64,000 nt of DNA from Streptomyces sp. LaPpAH-108. Its GTDB lineage: Bacteria; Actinomycetota; Actinomycetes; Streptomycetales; Streptomycetaceae. Shown piece by piece: positions 51,101 to 59,123 of this stretch. Below the pieces are notes generated by a model. That model searched no databases. It saw nothing but the letters and a program-made list of their open reading frames with translations, and was not told where the DNA came from. The stretch lies in the NCBI RefSeq assembly GCF_000373625.1, contig NZ_KB891999.1:227739-291738 (forward strand), written 5' to 3'. A program made the position numbers and the translations under genes. Position 1 is the stretch's first letter. Every line of letters begins with the position of its first letter.

Positions 51101-52605
51101 ACCGCGTCGCCTTCCGCCCCGACGGCGCCGTACTGGCCGGACCCGGCGAGGGTGTACGCCTGTGGAAGGTGTCCGACCCGCGAAAGCCGGAGCCGCTGGG
51201 AAAGGTGGGCACGCAGGACACGGTGGGATCGTGCCAACAGGCGCTGATCTCGGCGGCGTTCAGTCCGGACGGGCATCTGCTCGCCACACCCTGCGGGACC
51301 GACCTGCACCTCTGGGACGTGACGCACCCGGCGCACATCAGCGAGGCCAACGCGCTCATCGAACCGGATGCCTACACGAGCGGTCCCGTACCGGCGCTCT
51401 TCGCCCCGAGCCGCGACCCCGTGATCCTCTTGCACGCCACGGCCACCGGCGTCCATCTGTGGGACGTCACCAAGGCACCCCGTCCCGGCGCGGCTTCCAG
51501 TCTGGGCACCGTGCCCTCGGGATTCGGGCTCACCACGAAGTTCAGCGGCGGCCCCCGGCGGCTGCTCGTCGCACATGGCGCCGACCGGACCGTCCTCTGG
51601 GACATGTCCGGGCTGCCACCGCACCGCAAACTGGCCGACCTGCCCGGCAGCGGCGACATCTTCGCCGGGGCGGCGGAGTTCAGCCCCGACGGGAAAGTGC
51701 TGGCCGAGGCCGAACGCGCGGGCGACGCACCGGTGGTCCGCCTGCGCGACACGGCGCATCCCACGTCGGTGCTCTCAACTCTCCGCTCCCCCGCGGACGG
51801 TGTGGAAAGCATCACCTTCAGCGCGGACGGCCGTGTCCTGGCCGTCTCGGACACCGGTTACTCCACTCATCACAAAACTCCGCCCGCGATACGGCTGTTC
51901 GACGTGAGCCGACCGGAACGGCCCCGGCGGCTCGCCGTGATCCACGACACCGCCTTCCACCTGGCCTTCTCGCCCCGAGGTCGGCTGCTCGTCGGCAGCT
52001 TCGACGACCGGCTGCTCCTGTGGGACATTTCCGATGCCCGACACCCGGTCGCGAAGACCCCGCGCCTGCTGTCCCCCGGCTCTCTCGACGCCGTACCCGC
52101 GTTCCGCCGCGACGGACGTCTGCTGGCCGTCTCGGACTCGGGAAACGCCGTACGACTGTGGCGCGTTGAGCACGGCGACCTTGCCGAGAAGCCGGTCGGC
52201 GAGATCCGTGCGCTCGGCACCGGCGGCTCCCTCGCGTTCACCCCGGACGGGCGCACGCTCGCCGTGGCCAGCACGGGCACACTCAGGAGCTTCACCGGCG
52301 AGACCCTGGGCCACATCGAGCTGTGGGACGTGACCGATCCCGCGACGCCTGTCTGGCGTGCGTCGTTCGGCTACAACGAAGCGGACCTCGGGCTCGGCAG
52401 CCTCTCCTACAGTCCACAGGGCCGCACCCACTATCTCGCGTCGGCAAGCCGCGTCCTCGCCGTCTGGAACACCGACCCGCGCACGCTCGCGGACCAGTTG
52501 TGCCAGAGCGCCGGTGATCCGATCAGCAAGGCGGAGTGGAAGCGGTATGCCCCGGACACCGAGTTCCGAGCGCCGTGCCCTGAGGGCAAGGCACCCGCCT
52601 CCTGA
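48103..52605 (+). CDS. Caspase-nSTAND NTPase-TM-WD40 effector protein
   Basis: A 1500-residue multidomain protein. Residues about 8-235 are a caspase-like peptidase with His86 (YVGHG) and Cys138/139 (LDCCFSG). About 265-660 is an nSTAND NTPase: CPYLGLEAFAVDDADLFHGRE lead-in, Walker A GPSGAGKTS near 309, Walker B LVLVVDRLEELF. One transmembrane helix lies near 710-733 (ISILVVLLLIATGGGI). The rest, about 780-1490, is WD40-type propeller repeats with many DG.LLA and LWD/LWR motifs. Prokaryotic caspase-STAND-WD40 proteins act in phage defence or programmed death. Both catalytic residues and the P-loop are intact. Confidence 0.88.
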   Translation: MTGLSGEGVRVLLIGTENHPGPTLTSVPAVSRTVEALRHRLTTVCGVAPGSIRTLLDPADARTMAAAVAEEAQRAHTVLLIHYVGHGLIGPGDELHLAASSTDRLTPGLAAHQALSLTALRQALTLCRAPSVVVVLDCCFSGRAGLGGPAPRPAITLPAAHGVHLLASAEQLALAPEDAAYTTFTGELIRLLDHGDPRGPRLLTLDAVYDFLFRSLRAKGGPLPRRQAGDRSGELVFAVNPAQPVAVDDPDPPDGDNSGTAPSRCPYLGLEAFAVDDADLFHGRERLVEELLETSASAMAAGQPVVVVGPSGAGKTSLLHAGLLAALGRGTPWLPGSGGWPWLVLTPGDDPLGTLAAVLGAEGPDGADALAEVPSTAAVLARRLLQEREQERLVLVVDRLEELFTAGERERTAFCAALAALAGEDGRALVVLALRADFYGQAQSLPHLAEALRRHQVQAAPMRLDELRAAIERPAATVGVRLDEGLADLMLHELDAVRPPGPRSGTLPLLSHALWATWAESGRARLTVAGYRASGGVATALRTTAERVYDALDPAGRTALRRMMPRLVRIGDGTVDTGRPAERDALLDGVADRRAAEDALHRMARARLVVLHESTVRLGHDALLTAWPRLHDWIEADRDWLRPRQQLAADTDAWLLAGRDRDLLYRGTKLAAAVESADRAARDQNDEPRLTEFLDASVREEKRAARTRNTVISILVVLLLIATGGGITATVYQHEAASQRGRAVARLMANEAVSLRDTQPGLAKQLSVAAYRLDPELSVAPLLSMLETPGVYDGQDNVVDLARTGDGRLLALSTGRSVVLWRTPGGRLATVRLTGARGVALSPDGRLLAALASTGESASGSTSGSGPESAARKLSATVRLWSLADPAKPVQLPLPHGLSRTATALAFSSDGHSLALGTASGAVRRWDLRDTRAPRSLPDLTGPKGPLDSLAFAPVGHLLAASGADGRVRLWDTAEAGRTAPVSTVAGAPLPGSTPLGVPHRVAFRPDGAVLAGPGEGVRLWKVSDPRKPEPLGKVGTQDTVGSCQQALISAAFSPDGHLLATPCGTDLHLWDVTHPAHISEANALIEPDAYTSGPVPALFAPSRDPVILLHATATGVHLWDVTKAPRPGAASSLGTVPSGFGLTTKFSGGPRRLLVAHGADRTVLWDMSGLPPHRKLADLPGSGDIFAGAAEFSPDGKVLAEAERAGDAPVVRLRDTAHPTSVLSTLRSPADGVESITFSADGRVLAVSDTGYSTHHKTPPAIRLFDVSRPERPRRLAVIHDTAFHLAFSPRGRLLVGSFDDRLLLWDISDARHPVAKTPRLLSPGSLDAVPAFRRDGRLLAVSDSGNAVRLWRVEHGDLAEKPVGEIRALGTGGSLAFTPDGRTLAVASTGTLRSFTGETLGHIELWDVTDPATPVWRASFGYNEADLGLGSLSYSPQGRTHYLASASRVLAVWNTDPRTLADQLCQSAGDPISKAEWKRYAPDTEFRAPCPEGKAPAS

Positions 52606-52617
52606 GCACTCCCTTTA

Positions 52618-52914
52618 TCACTGAACGCCAGGTGTCCCGAACCCGAGGGAACCCACAGTGCCGGCCTGAATCACCGGGCCGTGCTGCACGCCCCCGCTGA
52701 TCACGTTGTGGACTTCCGTGGCTTGTCGAGCAGTCCTGTCGGCTGTCCATTCATCGATCAGAGCGATCACGGGCTTGCGCCCACGAATCCACCGCCAGCT
52801 GATGACGAGGGCTGCGAGTGGGACGGTGCCGAAGTAGGTGGAGGCGCGTTTCTCGTAGCGAGTGGCGACGGCGCGGAAGCCCTTGAGGCGGTTGACGGTG
52901 CGTTCGACGGTTGG
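52618..52914 (-). mobile_element. IS5-family transposase C-terminal scar running into an HGPV-type peptide motif
   Basis: One minus-strand frame reads TVERTVNRLKGFRAVATRYEK then TYFGTVPLAALVISWRW, the C-terminal end of IS5-family transposases (52740-52914). It continues in frame into EVHNVISGGVQHGPVIQAGT and stops at TGA 52620-52618. The second part resembles the short N..SGG..HGPV.Q.. motifs found at ends of Streptomyces regulators and in bacterial amyloid-signalling sequences. No inverted repeats or intact transposase remain. Confidence 0.55.
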
Positions 52915-53681
52915 GGCAGGTAGGTGCCGGGAGTCTGGCCGGTGACCCGGCGGAACGCTGCGATGAAGGCGCTGGGTTTGCGGTAGCCGACCGCTCGGGC
53001 GGCGCCGCCCACCGGTGTGCCGTCGACCAGCAGGGGAATGGCGGCGCGGATGCGGATGTGCGTGCGCCAGGTGGCGAAGTTGAGCCCTGTCTCGGCACGG
53101 AACAGCCGGGACAGGGTGCGGACGCTGGCGTGGACGTGGTCGGCCCAGCCGACGAGGTCGCGCTGATCGGCCGGGCGGGCGATGAGTTGTTCGGCAACCG
53201 CGCGGGCTCGAGGATCGGTGGGCATCGCGATGCGGATGTCATGCGCGGGCAGCGGGGACAACAGCTCGAACATGAGTGTCTCGGCGGCCGAACGGCTGCG
53301 GTCGTCGGGAGCGGCATCGTGCAGGTGGGTGATGATCTCGCCCAGCAGCGATCCGACGGCGAAGCACGTGGGCTCTGTCCAGTCGAGCGGGCGGCGGTCT
53401 GCGGCGAAGGTGATGGTCACCATTTCGCCCGCGTGCAGCACGGCGCCGGAGTGTTCGATGCCGCCGGGCACCCAGAGTCCGTAGCCAGGCGGAATCAGCC
53501 AGTCACGGCCGGCGACGGTCCCTATCAGCGTCGCGGTCGAGCTCCACGTGAGCATCGGCTCCGGGTGCGCGTGCAGGTCCAGCCGTTCGTGCTCGTGGGC
53601 GGTGTCCGGGTCGATGTTCAGGATCGGTGAGACCGCTGGGCCGCCCAGGTTGGCCGGTTCGGGGTATTGGTTGGCCTCCAT
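52767..53681 (-). CDS. AraC-family regulator with IS-derived C-terminal tail
   Basis: A 304-residue regulator. The N-terminal cupin spans about 15-110 (LDLHAHPEPMLTWSSTATLIGTV, WLIPPGYGLWVPGGIEHSG). The AraC double helix-turn-helix is at about 150-255 (SVRTLSRLFRAETGLNFATW, VGYRKPSAFIAAFRRVTGQTPGTYL). Family proteins end just after PGTYL; here the last 50 residues (SNAPSTASRASAPSP...) are an out-of-frame translation of the IS5 scar. The original stop was lost by insertion. It is divergent from the MFS gene at 53735, its likely target. Confidence 0.82.
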   Translation of the reverse strand: MEANQYPEPANLGGPAVSPILNIDPDTAHEHERLDLHAHPEPMLTWSSTATLIGTVAGRDWLIPPGYGLWVPGGIEHSGAVLHAGEMVTITFAADRRPLDWTEPTCFAVGSLLGEIITHLHDAAPDDRSRSAAETLMFELLSPLPAHDIRIAMPTDPRARAVAEQLIARPADQRDLVGWADHVHASVRTLSRLFRAETGLNFATWRTHIRIRAAIPLLVDGTPVGGAARAVGYRKPSAFIAAFRRVTGQTPGTYLPQPSNAPSTASRASAPSPLATRNAPPPTSAPSHSQPSSSAGGGFVGASP

Positions 53682-53734
53682 GCGCACAACGGCCAGCCTA
53701 GCGTGGCAACGGCTGACCTGAGGAGTGCGTGCCA

Positions 53735-55210
53735 ATGAACGATGTGACAACCGGGGCTGAGTCCACGGAGCGGTTTTCGCCTGCGCTGCGCCGGGCGGTC
53801 GGGGTCGTGATGATCGGCGCGTCGCTGTCTTTCCTGGACGCGACGATCGTCAACGTCGCCGTGCACAGCCTCTCGGTCGGCTTGCACGCCGGTCTGGGCA
53901 CTGTGCAGTGGGTGGTGACCGCCTACCTCCTCGCGCTCGCGGCGGTCATCCCCTTCACCGGCTGGGCGGCCCGCCGGTTCGGCGCCACCCGGCTGTACTG
54001 CGCCGCACTGGTGGTGTTCACCGTCGGATCGGTGCTGTGCGCGTGCTCGACGAGCGTGGGGATGCTGATCGCCTCCCGCGCGCTGCAGGGCATCGGCGGC
54101 GGTGCGATCATGCCGGTCGGTACGATCATCTGGACCGCGCGGTCCTCCAAGGCGCAGATGGGGCGGGTCATGGCCTTCCTCGCGATCCCGATCATCCTCG
54201 CCCCGGCACTCGGGCCCGCCCTCGGTGGCCTGCTCATCCAAGGCATCGGCTGGCGGGCGATCTTCTGGCTCAACGTCCCCATCGGCATCGCCGGTGTCCT
54301 GCTCGCCCTGTGGCTCCTGCCTCGAGAGAAGGGAAGCGACGCGGGGCGACTGGATGTGACCGGGCTGACCCTCGCCTCACTCGGGGTCGTCGGCATCACC
54401 TACGGCTTGGCGCAGTTCGGTGCCGGGGCCGGGCTCGGCACCGCCGCCGCCCTCACGCTCCTGGTCGGACTGGCGTCGCTGGGCGGCTTCGTCACGCACG
54501 CCCTGCGGGCGAAGCATCCGCTGCTCGATGTCCGGCTGTACACGAGCAGGGCCTTCACCGCCGCGTCGATCGCCACGTTCGCGCTCGGCGCCGCGAACTA
54601 CGGCGGGATGATCCTCATGCCTCTCTACCTCCAGACGGTCCGCGGCGAAGGCGTGATCATCGCCGGGCTCCTGGTCGCACCGACCGCGGTAGGCGCGCTG
54701 ATCGCCGCGCCCTTCACCGACCGTCATGGCGCCGGGATCACCGCTTTCACAGGCGCCGCCGTCCTGGCGCTCTCGACCGTCCCCTTCGTGTTCCTGACCG
54801 CCACCACGTCCTACTGGCTGCTCTGTATCGTGATGATCATGCGAGGCGTCGGATTCGGCCTGTCGATCATCCCGGCGATGACCGCCGCCTATCAGGCCCT
54901 GCCGCCGCACAAGATCCCCGACGCCACCCCGCAGCTCAACGTCCTCCAGCGCGTCGGCGGCGCGATCGGCACCGCCGTACTCTCCGTCGTCCTCACCCAC
55001 CAGCTCAGCGACAGTCCCACGCCCGCCGGGCAGGCCGCCGGATACGCCACCACGTTCTGGTGGGTCCTGGCAATCACGATCGCCGCCGCCATCCCGACCC
55101 TCCTGCTCGCCCACACCGAACACCAAGCGCTACGCCGCGCCCACACCTACAGGCCCGAAGGGGACGTCGATGCACGAACTGGCCCGCCGGGCCATGGATG
55201 TTGCCACTGA
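53735..55210 (+). CDS. DHA2-family MFS multidrug exporter
   Basis: A 491-residue, 14-helix transporter. Landmarks are SLSFLDATIVNVAVHSL (motif D1), WAARRFGATRLY (motif A variant), RALQGIGGGAIMPVG, and the motif C region PALGPALGGLLIQGIGWRAIFWLNVPIGI. GAGGAG nine bases before ATG 53735 fixes the start. It is divergent from the AraC regulator with a gap of about 50 bases. It probably exports a toxic compound; the substrate is unknown. Confidence 0.87.
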   Translation: MNDVTTGAESTERFSPALRRAVGVVMIGASLSFLDATIVNVAVHSLSVGLHAGLGTVQWVVTAYLLALAAVIPFTGWAARRFGATRLYCAALVVFTVGSVLCACSTSVGMLIASRALQGIGGGAIMPVGTIIWTARSSKAQMGRVMAFLAIPIILAPALGPALGGLLIQGIGWRAIFWLNVPIGIAGVLLALWLLPREKGSDAGRLDVTGLTLASLGVVGITYGLAQFGAGAGLGTAAALTLLVGLASLGGFVTHALRAKHPLLDVRLYTSRAFTAASIATFALGAANYGGMILMPLYLQTVRGEGVIIAGLLVAPTAVGALIAAPFTDRHGAGITAFTGAAVLALSTVPFVFLTATTSYWLLCIVMIMRGVGFGLSIIPAMTAAYQALPPHKIPDATPQLNVLQRVGGAIGTAVLSVVLTHQLSDSPTPAGQAAGYATTFWWVLAITIAAAIPTLLLAHTEHQALRRAHTYRPEGDVDARTGPPGHGCCH

Positions 55211-55261
55211 TCTCGTTGTCGACGTCCTGCCGGTTGGAGTCATTCCACGATGCCCCGGCTT

Positions 55262-56044
55262 CTACCTGAGCTGTTTCGGGAGTTGAACCCGAGAACTACG
55301 TAGGCCGAGTGCGCTGAGCCAGTCCAGTGCGCCCTGCACGTCCGGGACCGTCATCGCGTTCTCCGGGAGTGGGGGGCGCTGTACGACCACTACGGGCAGG
55401 CCGAGTTGGCGGGCTGCGGTCAGTTTCGGGGCTGTTGCTTCGCCTCCGCTGTCCTTGGTCACCAGGACGTCGATTCGGCGGGTGCGGAGGAGGGTCAGTT
55501 CGTCGGGGAGGGTGAACGGGCCGCGGGTCAGGAGGAGTTCGGTGTGTGGGGGGAGCGGTGGGGCGGGGGGTTCCACCGAGCGTATGAGGAAGTGGAGGTT
55601 CTGGAGGGCGGCGAAGGCGGAGAGGCCGAGGCGGCCGGTGGTGAGGAAGACGTGGGGGCCGAGGGCCGGGAGGGCGGCTGCGGCTGCGGTCAGGGAGGGG
55701 ACCGGGTGCCAGTCGTCGTCGGGGGACGGGTGCCAGCCGGGGCGGCGGAGGACGATCGAGGGGATGCCCGTGTCCCGTGCGGCCTGGAGGGCGTTCGTGG
55801 TGATCTTCCGGGCGAAGGGGTGGGTGGCGTCGATCAGGGCGTCCACGTGGTGTGCGCGGAGCCAGTCGGAGAGGCCCGCTGGGCCGCCGAAGCCGCCGGT
55901 GCGGGTGTCTCCCGTCAGGGGGGCAGGTCGGGTCACGCGGCCCGCGAGGGAGGTGGTGACGCGTACGGCGGGGTGGGCGGTGAGCGCGGCGGCCAGTTCT
56001 CGGGCCTCCGTCGTGCCGCCGAGGATCAGGAGGTGCGGGGGCAT
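55262..56044 (-). CDS. cobK: Precorrin-6A reductase, CobK
   Basis: A 260-residue CobK/CbiJ-type reductase. LLILGGTTEARELAAAL at the N-terminus, LIDATHPFARKITTNALQAAR in the middle and LVTKDSGGEATAPKLTAARQLGLPVVVVQRPP near the end are family motifs. It reduces precorrin-6A in aerobic cobalamin synthesis. The last dozen residues (SSRVQLPKQLR) look non-native and may come from sequence joined at the 3' end by rearrangement. A HAD gene is divergent 47 bases away. Confidence 0.87.
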   Translation of the reverse strand: MPPHLLILGGTTEARELAAALTAHPAVRVTTSLAGRVTRPAPLTGDTRTGGFGGPAGLSDWLRAHHVDALIDATHPFARKITTNALQAARDTGIPSIVLRRPGWHPSPDDDWHPVPSLTAAAAALPALGPHVFLTTGRLGLSAFAALQNLHFLIRSVEPPAPPLPPHTELLLTRGPFTLPDELTLLRTRRIDVLVTKDSGGEATAPKLTAARQLGLPVVVVQRPPLPENAMTVPDVQGALDWLSALGLRSSRVQLPKQLR

Positions 56045-56091
56045 GGAGCGAGCGTAGGCGAGGGGCGGGCCGGGGCGGTTATGGTCCGGGT

Positions 56092-56889
56092 ATGGCTTCC
56101 CTTGCGGACGTGCGGGGTGTGTTGGTCGACATCGACGGGGTGCTGACCGTCTCCTGGCGGGCGCTGCCCGGGGCGGTGGAGGCGCTGCGGGCGGTACGGG
56201 ACGGCGGGTTCGGGGTGGTCCTCGTGACCAACACCACCTCCCGGACGCGGGCCTCGGTCGCCGCCGCGCTCTCGGAGGCGGGCTTCGCCGTGGACGCGGA
56301 CGACATCCTCACCGCGCCCTCCGCCACCGCCGCCCATCTCGCGGGTGCGCGGTGCGCGCTGCTGAACAGCGGGGACATCGAGGAGGATCTGGCCGGGATC
56401 ACCCTGGTCGACGTGGACAGCGACGACGACGAGGACGCGCCCGATGTCGTACTGGTCGGGGGCGCGGGCCCCGAGTTCAGCTATTCGGCTGTGAACCGAG
56501 CTTTCAGCCATCTTCGCCGTGGCGCCCGTCTCGTCGCCCTGCACCGCAACCTCACGTGGCACACCGACGCCGGGCTCCAGCTGGACGCCGGGGCGTACAT
56601 CGCCGGGCTGGAGGCGGCGGCCGGAACCGAGGCCGAGGTCACCGGGAAGCCGTCGGCCGCGTTCTTCCGAGCAGCGCTCGACCGGCTGGGCGCGGACGCC
56701 ACCGAGGCGGTGATGATCGGCGACGACGTGGAGTCGGACGTCCTGGGGGCGCAGCGGCTCGGGATCACCGGAGTACTGGTGCGGACCGGCAAATTCCAGC
56801 CCGACACCCTCGACCGGGCGAGCGGCACCCCCGACCACGTGGTCGACTCGTTCGCGGCCCTGCCCGCGCTGCTGGGGCTGACGTTGTAG
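56092..56889 (+). CDS. HAD-IIA phosphatase (LHPP/NagD-like)
   Basis: A 265-residue HAD with a C2 cap. The nucleophile is in VLVDIDGVLTVSW, VLVTNTTSRTRASVAAAL holds the Thr/Arg, TGKPSAAFFRAALDRLG gives the Lys, and MIGDDVESDVLGAQRLGITGVLVRTGKF is the metal motif with the HAD-IIA tail. The domain set suits LHPP/NagD-type phosphatases. The substrate is unknown. It is a probable two-gene transcript with the small protein at 56916. Confidence 0.85.
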   Translation: MASLADVRGVLVDIDGVLTVSWRALPGAVEALRAVRDGGFGVVLVTNTTSRTRASVAAALSEAGFAVDADDILTAPSATAAHLAGARCALLNSGDIEEDLAGITLVDVDSDDDEDAPDVVLVGGAGPEFSYSAVNRAFSHLRRGARLVALHRNLTWHTDAGLQLDAGAYIAGLEAAAGTEAEVTGKPSAAFFRAALDRLGADATEAVMIGDDVESDVLGAQRLGITGVLVRTGKFQPDTLDRASGTPDHVVDSFAALPALLGLTL

Positions 56890-56915
56890 CCGACGCGAGC
56901 TGAAACAATCCCGGA

Positions 56916-57206
56916 ATGACTGATGCCCCTGCTGTCGAAGTGTCGGCCCTGGCGATCAACGTGCGGGTGCCGGAGGAACTGTGCTGGACCGACACCCGGC
57001 GGGGGCAGGAGTTCCGGCTGACCACGTTGAATGTACGGCTGCTGCCGGACGGGAGTCTGGCGGCGAAGGCGTACGGGCGGCCGGTCGACGGCGGGCGCGG
57101 GGCGTATGTGTCGTTCGCGGTGCCGGACCGGCCGGAGTTGGCGGAACTCATCGAGCGGGCGGCGGGCCGCGCGGCGGAACTGTGGGGTGCGCACCGGGGG
57201 TTGTGA
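56916..57206 (+). CDS. Small hypothetical protein
   Basis: A 96-residue soluble protein. It appears as a beta-rich core (LAINVRVPEELCW, FRLTTLNVRLLPDGSLAAKAYGRP, GAYVSFAVPDRPEL) with a C-terminal helix ELAELIERAAGRAAELW. I do not recognise the family. It lies 27 bases after the HAD gene on the same strand and is convergent with the TauE gene. Confidence 0.6.
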   Translation: MTDAPAVEVSALAINVRVPEELCWTDTRRGQEFRLTTLNVRLLPDGSLAAKAYGRPVDGGRGAYVSFAVPDRPELAELIERAAGRAAELWGAHRGL

Positions 57207-57219
57207 GCCCCGGCGTGGG

Positions 57220-58071
57220 CTAGCTGAGCAGGAGTTCCAGTGCGCCCACGACGGTCGCCGCGACGACCAGTCGATCGAAGAGTTGCTGGTTGATTCGGTT
57301 CACAGCCCATTTGCCGATGAACGCGCCGGGCACGACGAACACCAGGAGCGCGGCGTCAAGCAGCAGCGAGTGGCCGTCGATCAGCCCGAGCGCCGCACTG
57401 AACGGCACCTTCGACACGTTGACGATCAGGAAGAAGAACGCCGAGGTGCCGAGGAAGCCGAGTTTGCGGAAGCCCGCCGAGAGGAGATACATCGACATCA
57501 CCGGGCCGCCCGCGTTGGCGACCATGGTGGTGAACCCGCCGAGCACGCCGTAGGCACCCGCCGTCGTCCGCCCGGCGCGCGTGGCCACCGCCGCCCCGTC
57601 GGCCACCGGCCCGTTGGCCCTCGCCCAGCCGTCCGCCGGGGCCCCCGCCCCCACCCCACCGTCCGCCGCACCCTCCGGTTCCGGCCGCGCCGCCGCCCGT
57701 CGCCGCCACAGCGTGATGCCCGTCATCAGCAGCAGGATCGCGCCGATCGAGGTGCGGACGATGCCGTCCCCCGCGCGGACCAGGAAGAGCGTCCCCGCCA
57801 CGACGCCGACCCCGACCGCCGGGAACAGCCGCCACAGCGTGGGCCAGTGGGCGTGCCGACGGTAGGTGAGGACGGCGAGGATGTCGCCCGCGATCAGCAG
57901 CGGCAGCAGGACGCCGGTGGAGGCGCGGGCGGGGAGTACGGCCGCGAAGACGGCGAGGCTGACCGTGTTGGCCCCGCTCACCGCGGTCTTGGAGAAGCCG
58001 ACCAGAAGGGCGGCGAGGGCCAGGGCGGCGAACTCCCAGCCGGATATGTGCCAGAGCGTCATCATGTTCAT
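57220..58071 (-). CDS. TauE/SafE-family sulfite/anion permease
   Basis: A 283-residue membrane protein with about eight helices. ALAALLVGFSKTAVSGANTVSLAVFAAVLPARASTG at the start and GVLGGFTTMVANAGGPVMSMYLLSAG in the second half are the duplicated TauE/SafE signature. A cytosolic Ala/Gly/Pro-rich loop (about 125-165) separates the halves. It may move sulfite, sulfonates or similar anions. Three Met codons open the frame; ATG 58071 is used. Confidence 0.83.
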   Translation of the reverse strand: MNMMTLWHISGWEFAALALAALLVGFSKTAVSGANTVSLAVFAAVLPARASTGVLLPLLIAGDILAVLTYRRHAHWPTLWRLFPAVGVGVVAGTLFLVRAGDGIVRTSIGAILLLMTGITLWRRRAAARPEPEGAADGGVGAGAPADGWARANGPVADGAAVATRAGRTTAGAYGVLGGFTTMVANAGGPVMSMYLLSAGFRKLGFLGTSAFFFLIVNVSKVPFSAALGLIDGHSLLLDAALLVFVVPGAFIGKWAVNRINQQLFDRLVVAATVVGALELLLS

Positions 58072-58189
58072 GCGGAGACCGATGCTATGCGCACGCATCC
58101 GGCGCCTCGCAGGCCGCCCGGCCTGCGGACTCCCCAAGTTCGGGTGGGCGCCCGCGCGACGAACGCCTTCGGGGCTCAGGGACGCAGGT

Positions 58190-58478
58190 GATCCAGGAGT
58201 CCGTCGGGCACCGGGTAAGGACGTTCAGGCGGAAGAAGTCGCCGAGCGCGACGCGCGGCGGACAAGGGGCCGCAGCCGCACATCGCGCTCGGGATCCCAC
58301 TGGACGCGAGCCGGGGCCCGCTTCAACTGCCGCTTCCAGGCTGCCCGGTCGGAGTGCGGTCCGCGCTCGTAGGGGACAGGCACGCTCGCCTCAGCGCCCA
58401 TTCGAAGCCTTCGCGGGTGATCTCGACCGCGAGAACGGCCTCCTGTCCATCGTCGGCCCCCCATCCGCAGCGATACAT
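58190..58478 (-). pseudogene. C-terminal fragment of a DUF4291 gene
   Basis: From 58478 downward one frame reads YRCGWGADDGQEAVLAVEITREG then FEWALRRACLS; after a one-base shift near 58378 the next reads YERGPHSDRAAWKRQLKRAP then VQWDPERDVRLRPL. Together these are the central and C-terminal parts of DUF4291 proteins. The N-terminal part lies 2.7 kb away at 61135-61296 in the same orientation, so one gene has been split and has decayed. Confidence 0.65.
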
Positions 58479-58603
58479 CACTGTGCATCTGCCCTGGAGC
58501 AAGGAGAGTTGACGATCCATTGCCCAGTGCTGCATCAGGCAACGTTCGCCCTGTAGGGAGGCCCCGCCTGTCGACGGCTTCGGCCGCTGGCGATAATCGA
58601 CCG

Positions 58604-59116
58604 ATGAGCGCCATCGATCGCCCTATGCCGCCACTGAACGCCGACGAGCGCACGACGCTGGAAAGCTGGCTCGACTTTCATCGCACCACACTGGCCATGA
58701 AGTGCGAGGGGCTGGACGACAAGCAGGCCGCCGAGGCGTCCGTGCCGCCGTCCGACTTCACTCTGACCGGCCTGGTCCAGCACATGGCGGAGGTGGAGCG
58801 GAACTGGTTCCGCCGCGTGCTCGCCGGAGAACAGGCGCCGCCCATCTACGACCCGCAGGCCGACCCGGACGGCCCCGACGGCGGTTTCGACGTGGCTGAG
58901 GGCGCCACCCTGAGCGACGCCCTCGCCACCTGGCACGCGGAGATCGCCCGCGCCCGCGAGCACTGCGCCGACCGTGCTCTGACCGATACGGGCCGCTTCA
59001 TGGAGCAGGACGTCAACCTCCGCTGGATCTACGTCCACATGATCGAGGAGTACGCCCGCCACAACGGCCACGCCGACCTGGTCCGGGAACGCATCGATGG
59101 CACCACCGGCGTTTAG
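58604..59116 (+). CDS. DinB/DUF664 family protein
   Basis: A 170-residue four-helix protein. FTLTGLVQHMAEVERNWF and the late HMIEEYARHNGHADLVRERI hold the His residues that bind metal in DinB/YfiT-like enzymes. The LWRG-type DUF664 layout is typical of actinobacterial paralogues, some of which are thiol transferases. ATG 58604 is used. It lies inside the segment that interrupts the DUF4291 gene. Confidence 0.8.
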   Translation: MSAIDRPMPPLNADERTTLESWLDFHRTTLAMKCEGLDDKQAAEASVPPSDFTLTGLVQHMAEVERNWFRRVLAGEQAPPIYDPQADPDGPDGGFDVAEGATLSDALATWHAEIARAREHCADRALTDTGRFMEQDVNLRWIYVHMIEEYARHNGHADLVRERIDGTTGV

Positions 59117-59123
59117 CGCCGGA

